The notes under the pieces are model-generated. The model ran no database searches, was not told where the DNA came from, and was given only the letters and a program-made list of their open reading frames with translations. 64,000 bases of DNA from Bacteroidota bacterium (GTDB lineage Bacteria > Bacteroidota > Bacteroidia > AKYH767-A > OLB10), in assembly GCA_016713525.1 (NCBI GenBank), contig JADJOZ010000004.1, positions 62,001-126,000 on the forward strand, in the 5' to 3' direction. The translations under genes were made by a program, and so were the position numbers. This document shows positions 54,463 through 61,695 of this stretch, piece after piece. Numbering within the stretch: the first letter of the stretch is position 1; each line of letters begins with the position of its first letter.

Positions 54463-54525
54463 TTATTGTGATTGATGTGATGGTGTGATGGTGTGATGGT
54501 GTGATGGTGTGATTTTGGATATTGT
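54438..54525. repeat. Repeat entering the GNAT gene's 3' end
   Basis: GCAACGCGCCACTGTCTGG (inside the gene) then ACTGTGATTATTGTGATTG and TGATGGTG units. The same order, GCAACACCACTGTCGGGACT and ATGTGATGGTGGG, occurs at about 58110-58160, and part of it at 56221-56255. Confidence 0.7.
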
Positions 54526-54629
54526 CTTCAACTTACAACTTACAACTTACAACCCTTCAACTAAAAAGCAGTCATATCTTTCAACTCAGGAATACCACTA
54601 TGAACTGATCACTGGTCACAACTTGTGAA

Positions 54630-56141
54630 TTACTCACTCTTAATCATTTTCACCACCGCTTGTTTTTCTTTCCATTTTATTCTGCAAAAGTATAGCCCGG
54701 AGGGTAAATTTTCCATGTCTATTTTTTTAAACTGACTCCATGGTGCTATCTTGGATTGAATTACAATTTCACCCAGAGCATTAATAATTTCCAGTTGTCC
54801 TTCATGATTTTGAACGGGAAATGAAAGCGTGCCATAGTCTGTAACCGGATTGGGTGCAATTGCTAAATTTATTTCTTCTGATTCCTCAATGCCTACACCC
54901 AAAAGCGTATCACAGGGACTACCAGCTAATGCCCCAAGAAAATAATTTGGATGATTGGGAATGGTATTAAAATAAAATGCAGGTATTTGAACACTATGCT
55001 GATTTACAGAACAACTCAAACCGGGAAGATCAGGTTGATCAATAGTATGAAAAAAGAAGGTGCCGTTTCCTGTTGTTATATAGATTTTCCCATCTGGTGC
55101 TAATTGAGGTAAGACCAAATAGGTGCCAGCTTGAAATGGAGGTGGATTCTTAAATCCATCATAAACAGCTACTACCGTTTTTGTTGCCAATACGTTTGGA
55201 CTTGTCACATCATACTGGTAAATGTCTTCTGAATTACATACATATACAAATTGTGAATTGGGAGAGAATTCCAACCCGCTGTTAAAGCCTGCTGTATTAT
55301 ACAAAGAATCATTTAGGAGATGTATTAAATTTCCAGTACACCTGTCAAACTGAAACAAATCAAATCCACCTAATTCATAGGTATAACCCATATAATTACC
55401 ATCCGATGAAAATTTTACTTGTCCACCTCCTCCAAGCCGAACCACTCCAACATTTTGGGATGATATTTGTGGTAACCCTGTAGGTGTAAATAATAGTTTG
55501 TAAAATTTGTTACTATTCATCTGATGGCAAATGATCCACCAGTCTCTGCCGTTTGCATGTTTACAGGCAGTAATTTTACCCGGAATGAGGGAATCGGTAA
55601 TTAATGAGAAATTTTTGATTACTACACTGCCAATTCCTCCCATGTTATTCATATCAACTATACTCATGTATAAACGATTGGAAAAGCCGAAAGTAAAGTC
55701 ATCAAGTGTATTGTGAAATAAATAGTAGAATGTGTTTATACCAGGTTTCTTTAATATTAAAACTCCTTGAGTAATTTGCATGCCTTCAGAAAAGTTAAGA
55801 GCATAAGGCCCAGGATTTATCCCGGAGCCATTAAACATTGTATCGTGGTTGGCATCAGCAATATAAACACCATTAGTATAAAACAATAAATTACCCTGGT
55901 CATCAGAAATATTGGCATGTGTGTGCCGAAATTCCATTTCCAGCGAATCGTATGAAATTACCGGGGTGCCTGAAAAAAAATCAAATCTACTAATTCCAAA
56001 AGGTAAACCCCACTCACTATCATATCCAACTAGCCAATGATTGTTTACACCCTGATTTTGGGCATTTGTTGGTACCGGTAGAAAGCATACAAGTATCAAT
56101 AAATTAAGCCAATACTTAACCATGAATTTTAAAGTTTTCAT
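54630..56141 (-). CDS. Secreted WD40-like beta-propeller protein with T9SS sorting domain (503 aa)
   Basis: Signal peptide MKTLKFMVKYWLNLLILVCFLPVPTNAQ. A WD40-like propeller follows: NHWLVGYDSEWGLPF, ISDDQGNLLFYTNGVYIADA, CKHANGRDWWIICHQ, VKFSSDGNYMGYTYELGGFDLFQFDRCTG, FSPNSQFVYVCNSEDIYQYDV, LAPDGKIYITTG. The segment AGSPCDTLLG precedes the sorting domain (IAPNPVTDYGTLSFP to GLYFCRIKWKEKQAVVKMIKSE). It is an intact homologue of the broken gene at 37699-39216. No catalytic motif; likely a structural or binding surface protein. Confidence 0.85.
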   Translation of the reverse strand: MKTLKFMVKYWLNLLILVCFLPVPTNAQNQGVNNHWLVGYDSEWGLPFGISRFDFFSGTPVISYDSLEMEFRHTHANISDDQGNLLFYTNGVYIADANHDTMFNGSGINPGPYALNFSEGMQITQGVLILKKPGINTFYYLFHNTLDDFTFGFSNRLYMSIVDMNNMGGIGSVVIKNFSLITDSLIPGKITACKHANGRDWWIICHQMNSNKFYKLLFTPTGLPQISSQNVGVVRLGGGGQVKFSSDGNYMGYTYELGGFDLFQFDRCTGNLIHLLNDSLYNTAGFNSGLEFSPNSQFVYVCNSEDIYQYDVTSPNVLATKTVVAVYDGFKNPPPFQAGTYLVLPQLAPDGKIYITTGNGTFFFHTIDQPDLPGLSCSVNQHSVQIPAFYFNTIPNHPNYFLGALAGSPCDTLLGVGIEESEEINLAIAPNPVTDYGTLSFPVQNHEGQLEIINALGEIVIQSKIAPWSQFKKIDMENLPSGLYFCRIKWKEKQAVVKMIKSE

Positions 56142-56771
56142 AAAGTTAGTGAATTGCCACTGATTTACCTCACTGTATAATTAATTCATTGGCTTTCAGC
56201 GAATACAGCAAAATATCTTAACTGTGATTATTCTGATTGATGTGATGGTGTGATTTTGGAATGCAAGCAGCATTTCTTTTTGACCATCGTCCTCGTCCGA
56301 TAGCTATCGGACTGTGGTGAGGATGGACCCCAATGGGGAATTATAGATTATAGATGATAGATTCAAAATGTCATTCTTCACTTTTCAATACTTGTTACTC
56401 ACTATTCATTAAAATCATGTTGGAGAATACTAAATACATTTCTGTAGATGAATATTTCCTTATTACCTATGACGAATGACTTACCTCTTTGAATAGGTGT
56501 TTTGTGGCGGAGACGCATGCGATGCATAGGTGTTTTGTGGCGGAGACGCATGCAATGCCGCTCTACTGTAATTGCCACCCTTTGACTAAGCTCTGGGCGA
56601 CACTTGCCACTTTCCACTTGTAACTTGTCACTTGTCACTTGCCCCTTGTCACTTGCCCCTTGTCACTCATTCATAGAATTATATCTACAACGCCCCCTTT
56701 TTCATAGTAAAATCGAACTGTTTTATTTACATTTACGGTAGTACGAATTAATTTGTAAACTATTTACTACA
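56142..56771. other. Intergenic DNA with interspersed repeats
   Basis: Contains ACTGTGATTATTCTGATTG (56219-56240), a degenerate REP-like element with CCGATAGCTATCGG (about 56298-56330), GATAGATGATAG words, a direct repeat of ATAGGTGTTTTGTGGCGGAG (56495, 56526), and TTGTCACTTGCCCCTTG words. No gene is supported. Confidence 0.55.
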
Positions 56772-58079
56772 ATGAAAAAAACTATCTCCAAGGTTATTGC
56801 TTTATTTTGTCTATATTTAATACTATCGCAGACTTCCGTCATGGCTCAGTGCACTTGGGAGGTGCAATACATTGAGGGTTATGAAAACCAGAATATCAAT
56901 CCCTATTTGGTTGCAGGGACTACCGTTCATAATATTCCACAGACTTTCGCTGTTCATGGCGGAACTTATTCGCTTTATCTCAATTTCATTAATTGTGTTG
57001 GCTCTACGGGTACTTGTGCCGGTGCCAAAGTATTTGAGCAGCCTTTTGTGGTTTGTCCGGGTATGCCTGTGCGCCTTTCTACTTATCTGGCCACATCATT
57101 TTCAGGAACACAATGCAATGTTCGCATTACCATTACCGATGCAAATGGTACCATGCTCAATGATCAGCCTGCTATTTCTGCACCTTATAGTCCATCGTGG
57201 TACCAATATACATCCGGCTCCGTTACACCTGTAACCGACACCATTTATTTTACCATGTACACCAATGTGGGTGGAGGAAATGGAAATGATCTTTCAATGG
57301 ACGATATGCTACTTGAAAAATGTAGCGGCGGATTAAACAGCACAACCACAAGCTCTGTATGTGATAATTTGTCGTCGCAGAATTTATATGATCTGCTACC
57401 AGCTACTAATGATACTACCGGAACATGGAGCGGTGCAGGCACACTCACTAATGGCTATCTGGGAACTTATAACACATCGACAGGCATACCCGGAAATTAT
57501 ATCTATCAGTATTATCCTTATGCAACAAATGCTAGCTGTCCGCTGGCATCTGATACATTAGCATTGTCTGTTGCTGCTGCCCCCGCAATTAATCTGGGCA
57601 TCGACACTACGCTGTGTACCACCGCAACACTATTACTGACTGCAGGAACTTTCCCCGGCGCTACTTATCTTTGGAATAACGGTGTTACAGGTCCTAATAC
57701 GCTGGCATTTACTTCGAGCACTGTGAATGTTACCAATACTTATTTTGTGCAGGTAACCAGCGCTGATGGCTGTATTGGCCGCGATACTATTGCTATTTCA
57801 TTTATCGTTTGCTCCGGAATTGATGATGCCAATGCTACCGGCAACATTTCACTGGCACCAAATCCTTCTAACGGAAATGCCATGCTACACTTTAACGACG
57901 CAAATCATACCTATTCAACGCTGACCGTTTACAATGCTCTCGGAAGTCTAATTCAGAAAATCCAAATCCCACACCACTCCACTTCTGTACCGGTCAACCA
58001 AAATCCCGGTGGCATGTATTTCCTCGTACTCGAAAGCGAAAACCAAAAGCCGGTTGTTCTGAAATTGGTAGAGAATTAG
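56772..58079 (+). CDS. Secreted protein with T9SS type A sorting domain (435 aa)
   Basis: Signal peptide MKKTISKVIALFCLYLILSQTSVMAQ. The N-terminal 170 residues (VQYIEGYENQNINPYLVAG, CPGMPVRLSTYLATSFSGTQCNVRITITDANG, WYQYTSGSVTPVTDTIYFTMYTNVGGGNGNDLSMDDM) look like a carbohydrate-binding-type jellyroll. Ig/PKD-like repeats follow (INLGIDTTLCTTATLLLTAG; TYLWNNGVTGPNTL). The sorting domain begins SLAPNPSNGNAMLHF and ends GGMYFLVLESENQKPVVLKLVEN. A TTAATTTG element lies about 35 bp before the ATG. Confidence 0.84.
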   Translation: MKKTISKVIALFCLYLILSQTSVMAQCTWEVQYIEGYENQNINPYLVAGTTVHNIPQTFAVHGGTYSLYLNFINCVGSTGTCAGAKVFEQPFVVCPGMPVRLSTYLATSFSGTQCNVRITITDANGTMLNDQPAISAPYSPSWYQYTSGSVTPVTDTIYFTMYTNVGGGNGNDLSMDDMLLEKCSGGLNSTTTSSVCDNLSSQNLYDLLPATNDTTGTWSGAGTLTNGYLGTYNTSTGIPGNYIYQYYPYATNASCPLASDTLALSVAAAPAINLGIDTTLCTTATLLLTAGTFPGATYLWNNGVTGPNTLAFTSSTVNVTNTYFVQVTSADGCIGRDTIAISFIVCSGIDDANATGNISLAPNPSNGNAMLHFNDANHTYSTLTVYNALGSLIQKIQIPHHSTSVPVNQNPGGMYFLVLESENQKPVVLKLVEN

Positions 58080-58222
58080 AAATAGATTGGGTTATTGTTG
58101 GTTGGCCTCTGCAACACCACTGTCGGGACTGTGATTTTTGGGATTTATGTGATGGTGGGATGTTGGAATGCCACCAGTATTTCTTTTTAAACATCGTGCT
58201 CGTATGATAGGCATCGGATATT
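58080..58222. other. Spacer with GNAT-end repeat copy
   Basis: GCAACACCACTGTCGGGACT then GTGATTTTTGGGATTTATG, matching the end of the GNAT gene at 54.4 kb. No gene. Confidence 0.5.
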
Positions 58223-58350
58223 GGCGAGGATGTGCACTGTCGCGAGGATGTGCACAAACGACAATTAACATGCTCCTCGTCCTCGCCTGTGGCGAGGATG
58301 TGCACTGTGGCGAGGATGTGCACTGTGGCGAGGATGTGCACTGTGGCTCC
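58223..58350. repeat. REP-like hairpin with 18-bp tandem units, right of the RAYT stop
   Basis: A hairpin TCCTCGCC-tgt-GGCGAGGA (58280-58298) leads into three tandem units GGCGAGGATGTGCACTGT (58291-58344); two further units lie at 58223-58255. It neighbours the 3' end of the RAYT transposase. Confidence 0.8.
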
Positions 58351-58433
58351 TTTTTCCTCTTGTCCTGATACTATTATTTTCAAACTATAGCAATATGCAA
58401 GCTGTTAAAAGTTCAGAATATATCGGCTAAGGC

Positions 58434-58988
58434 TCACAAAATTTCAATTTTTACTAAGCCTTTAATTTCAGCATAATCCCTGGCAGAACTGAAAAGATAT
58501 TCTTCAGGAAAACAAACAATTCCGGCTTCGACCGGATTATAATGAATATAGTTGATTTTTTGATCCATTATTTTAGGCTTGAATGGATCAAGCTCAATAG
58601 CATGATTGTTCGGTTGCCAAAATTTATAGTTAGTAATTCTGCTATCTTTCTCACCTGCCATCTTAAATGTATTTAATAAATTGGATCTTCTGCTTTCAGG
58701 CTCTTCAATAATTTGTTGTATCACTTCTTTTGCTGTATGCTCTTTAAAATCCCGTAAGATATCACTTAACCTATAGTTTTCTCTTGCTGATGCTATGAGG
58801 TGCAAATGATTTGTCATCAAACACCATGCATGAACATTTAAACCCTTATTTTCGATACAATAATTCATAGAATCTACTACAACCATTTTATGACTAAGTC
58901 TACTGAAAACATCCAGCCACTCAACAACTGTTAATGTTAAAAAATAAATTGCATTCTGATCACGAATGTAATAGCGGTCTCCGGACAT
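58434..58988 (-). CDS. REP-associated tyrosine transposase (RAYT, Y1 transposase family)
   Basis: About 184 residues from the ATG at 58988 (MSGDRYYIRDQNAIYFLTLTVVEW); an earlier in-frame ATG at 59021 adds 11 atypical residues. The HUH motif is MTNHLHLIASA (His-x-His) and the catalytic Tyr lies in KINYIHYNPVEAGIV. RLSDILRDFKEHTAKEV is also characteristic. RAYTs are single-copy, IS200-related nucleases that process REP palindromes. GGCGAGGA hairpins on both sides give the gene a REPtron layout. No IS ends are seen. Confidence 0.88.
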   Translation of the reverse strand: MSGDRYYIRDQNAIYFLTLTVVEWLDVFSRLSHKMVVVDSMNYCIENKGLNVHAWCLMTNHLHLIASARENYRLSDILRDFKEHTAKEVIQQIIEEPESRRSNLLNTFKMAGEKDSRITNYKFWQPNNHAIELDPFKPKIMDQKINYIHYNPVEAGIVCFPEEYLFSSARDYAEIKGLVKIEIL

Positions 58989-59150
58989 ATGAAAAGTTTT
59001 AAAAAGTGTATAAAAAAGCAAAAATGTGTTCTTCTATAATTTAAAAGTTCAATTATGGAACCTCGATCCACTTCGAAAGAAATACGAGGACCAAAAAGTG
59101 TTTTGCAAAAATACAATTTATTTCGATTTAAAAAATAATTTCGTTAGGGA

Positions 59151-59258
59151 TCCTCGCCACAGGCGAGGACCAGTATTTTTTTTAACTCTCGTCCTCGCCT
59201 TTGGCGAGGATGTGCACTTTGGCGAGGATGTGCACTTTGGCAAGGATGTACCCTAAAG
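59151..59258. repeat. REP-like hairpins and 18-bp tandem units upstream of RAYT
   Basis: Two hairpins, TCCTCGCC-aca-GGCGAGGA (59151-59169) and TCCTCGCC-ttt-GGCGAGGA (59192-59210). The second leads into GGCGAGGATGTGCACTTT units at 59203-59220 and 59221-59238 and a degenerate third. Same orientation as the copies at 58.2-58.35 kb. Confidence 0.8.
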
Positions 59259-59507
59259 GGAAATTATAAATTAAAAATGATAGATGATAAATGGGGTTTC
59301 AAATTTAAAATTAAGAATCTCACCTTATGACAAATGACCAATGACTTACTTCTTTCTGTACATGAATCTCCCTTATTACCTATGACCTATGACTCTATTT
59401 AATGACGCGGCTCTGCCGCAAATGACACAGCTTCGCTGTTAATGACTCTCCAATCGTGACCTGAAATTTTTAGATGATTAAAACAACATCAAAGCGTTGA
59501 AAATTTA
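59259..59507. repeat. Copy of the ~180-bp interspersed family seen at 14.9 kb
   Basis: GATAGATGATAAATGGGG, ATGACAAATGACCAATGACT, TATGACCTATGACTC, then hairpins GCGGCTCTGCCGC and CAGCTTCGCTG in the same order as at 14925-15070. No gene. Confidence 0.65.
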
Positions 59508-60509
59508 CTACCTAAACTTAATCTTCCTCGCCGCAAATACACACATTTTTAGCAGTATCAGTCCGTGGCGGAAGCGGGAGATGTTGGTGGTGCCGTATTT
59601 ACGCTCTTTGTAGCGGATGGGGACTTCAACAATTTTGAGGTTGAGTTTGTAGGCGCCGAAGATTAGGTCGAAGTCGCCGAAGGGGTCGAAGTCGCCGAAG
59701 AATTTGCGGTTGGTGACCAGGCGGTTGTAGTCGGCGCGAAACATGACTTTGGTGCCGCACAGCGTGTCGGTGAAGTGCTGCCCCAGCAGCCACGAAAACA
59801 TGGCGCTAAAGAATCGGTTCCCCAACATATTCAAAAATCGCATGGCTTGCTTCTCCATGGCATACACCAATCGGGTACCATTGATGAAGTCGCCCGTGCC
59901 CGTTGCTATAGCATTGTAAAACTTGGGCAGATCTTCCGGTGACACCGTTAAGTCGGCATCCAGAATCATTAAAATATCGCCTTCTGCCATATCGAATCCC
60001 ATCCGCACCGCATCGTATTTGCCTTTGCCCGGCTGCTTGCCACTCTTCAACCGGAAGTGCGTTTTATTGTCCCGTATAATCCCTTCAATCACCTCCCAGG
60101 TATCATCGGTGGAGTTGCCCTCAATAAATATCACCTCCTGAAACTTCCCGAAACGGGGAATGCGCTGCAGCACATCACGCAGATTACCACTCTCATTACG
60201 AGCAGGTATTACAATCGACACCGAATATTTATCCTGCACCTGATTGCGCTCCACCAACCTGTTTAGTTTCGCAAATGAGAATTTGTTTAAGGCCAGCCTG
60301 TTTATGAGTGGCAAATTGACCAGAAATCTGTTGAAAAACCAGGAAACCAATGGTATGTTAAATGGGACCAGTGTCTTGCGCGACTCCCGGTACACATCGA
60401 ACCCCGAGACACTCAAAATATTTTTAATGTCGCGGTGCGATAACCAGTTTTGGATGGGCGTGCGCTCTTTCAGACCAATTAACTCGGCAAACTTTAAAAA
60501 GGCTCCCAC
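59508..60509 (-). CDS. Glycosyltransferase family 2, probably the C-terminal half of a methyltransferase/glycosyltransferase
   Basis: GT-A fold: SVSIVIPARNESGNLRDVLQRIP, VIFIEGNSTDDTWEVIEG and the DxD motif MILDADLTVSPEDLPKF. TDTLCGTKVMFRADY and VPIRYKERKYGTTNISRFRHG are typical of polyprenyl- or dolichyl-phosphate sugar transferases and related lipid-linked enzymes. The N-terminal 85 residues (FLKFAELIGLKERTPIQNWLSHRDIKNIL) belong to a linker following a methyltransferase; with one T restored in the run at 60495-60499 the upstream frame reads WEPFLKFAEL and fuses both into 478 residues. Last gene of the ALDH operon. Confidence 0.8.
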   Translation of the reverse strand: MGAFLKFAELIGLKERTPIQNWLSHRDIKNILSVSGFDVYRESRKTLVPFNIPLVSWFFNRFLVNLPLINRLALNKFSFAKLNRLVERNQVQDKYSVSIVIPARNESGNLRDVLQRIPRFGKFQEVIFIEGNSTDDTWEVIEGIIRDNKTHFRLKSGKQPGKGKYDAVRMGFDMAEGDILMILDADLTVSPEDLPKFYNAIATGTGDFINGTRLVYAMEKQAMRFLNMLGNRFFSAMFSWLLGQHFTDTLCGTKVMFRADYNRLVTNRKFFGDFDPFGDFDLIFGAYKLNLKIVEVPIRYKERKYGTTNISRFRHGLILLKMCVFAARKIKFR

Positions 60510-60943
60510 AGGTTATTGTAATAGGTAACTATTATTTTGGTGTTGTCGTGACAATAGTGCTTCACCGTTTCAAACAAATGCTGTATGTCGTGCGAGTAGC
60601 CTATTAGGTTTGAAATAATAATTAAATCGAATTCGCCAACAGCCTGAACTTCTTCTGCATCGCCCGTTATAAAATTTACCTGCGTGAAGTTCGCCTGCGC
60701 AATTTTTACCAGCTCCGGACTAATTTCAATACCCGCCTTTTGAATTCCCTTTATTTTGCCCACCAACTCACCACCACCCGAACCTAATTCCAATACCCGA
60801 AATGTCTCGTGCGAAAAATAATTGCATTGCTCAAATATTTCTTGCCAGTAGTAGCGATGCTGACGACGCAACGGCCTATACCCCTTTGCCGTCCCATCAA
60901 AATACTCCCGAATGGAATTCGATTCTGCTAAAAAATTGTTCAT
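60494..60943 (-). CDS. Class I SAM-dependent methyltransferase, probably the N-terminal half of a methyltransferase/glycosyltransferase
   Basis: A 149-residue frame with SAM motif I FRVLELGSGGGELVGKIK, acidic residue AGIEISPELV, and the post-motif block FDLIIISNLIGYSHDIQHLFE. It ends at NNLWEPF-stop through a one-base loss (CCTTTTTAAAG for CCTTTTTTAAAG), overlapping the glycosyltransferase frame. Its start overlaps the upstream methyltransferase by 4 bp (ATGA). Bifunctional methyltransferase/glycosyltransferases of about 480 residues are a known architecture, which supports fusion. Confidence 0.75.
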   Translation of the reverse strand: MNNFLAESNSIREYFDGTAKGYRPLRRQHRYYWQEIFEQCNYFSHETFRVLELGSGGGELVGKIKGIQKAGIEISPELVKIAQANFTQVNFITGDAEEVQAVGEFDLIIISNLIGYSHDIQHLFETVKHYCHDNTKIIVTYYNNLWEPF

Positions 60944-61695
60944 GCTACTTTTTCTATGGTAATATATGCAAACATGTTGAAGTGTTTGGAGGCAATGAAA
61001 TTGTCGAAAGCTGACAATGCAGGAAATAAAAAATCCGGGGCAAATTGTTTGTATGACACTCCACCGCTAAGCAAATATCTGGTTGGAGTATGGTACTCAA
61101 TTTTTTTAAGTTTCAATTTTGGAAATTTGGTGTGGAAAAGTTCAATATCCCGCTCAAATACAATCCAGGGTAGTGCTCCATTTGCTCCCGACAATGGCCC
61201 ATTTTCTGGTATGCTCCAATCAGCATTAACATCAAACGGTTCGTGATGGAAATTTTTATAAATAAAACGACTCCATGCGCAATTCCATGGTTCAGACATA
61301 ACTATGGATCCTCCTGGCTTTAATTTTCTTTGGGCCTCAAGAAAAAACAGTTCAACATTTGAAATATGATGAAGTACATCGACCATAAGAATACTATCAA
61401 AGTAATTATCCTCGAATGGTATATTCGTGCAATCGATTACTGTGTCACATGTTGGTAATTTAATTATGTCAGAAGTTAATACATTAGGCAATATTTCTTT
61501 GATAAATCCTGCACCACTTCCTATCTCCAAGATTTTATTTGAATCGGTGTAACCACAATTAACTCTTAAATGATTATACCACTCACAATAAATATTTTTT
61601 AAAAACTGCTTCTTTAGAATAATTTCTCTATGCAAAATGGTCCTTTCCGGCGTATCAATCCCCACTCCCCTGGTATCTTCCTTCCACCCGATCAT
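60940..61695 (-). CDS. Class I SAM-dependent methyltransferase (251 aa)
   Basis: Motif I is ILEIGSGAGFIKEILP; motif II region VIDCTNIPFEDNYFDSILMVDVLHHI with the usual HH; then LKPGGSIVMSEPWNCAWSRF. This type modifies small molecules, polyprenoids or sugars. The ATG lies in the 4-bp overlap with the dehydrogenase stop, and the stop overlaps the next gene, so all are translationally coupled. Together with a glycosyltransferase it suggests surface-glycan or glycolipid work, but the substrate is not deduced. Confidence 0.82.
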   Translation of the reverse strand: MIGWKEDTRGVGIDTPERTILHREIILKKQFLKNIYCEWYNHLRVNCGYTDSNKILEIGSGAGFIKEILPNVLTSDIIKLPTCDTVIDCTNIPFEDNYFDSILMVDVLHHISNVELFFLEAQRKLKPGGSIVMSEPWNCAWSRFIYKNFHHEPFDVNADWSIPENGPLSGANGALPWIVFERDIELFHTKFPKLKLKKIEYHTPTRYLLSGGVSYKQFAPDFLFPALSAFDNFIASKHFNMFAYITIEKVA

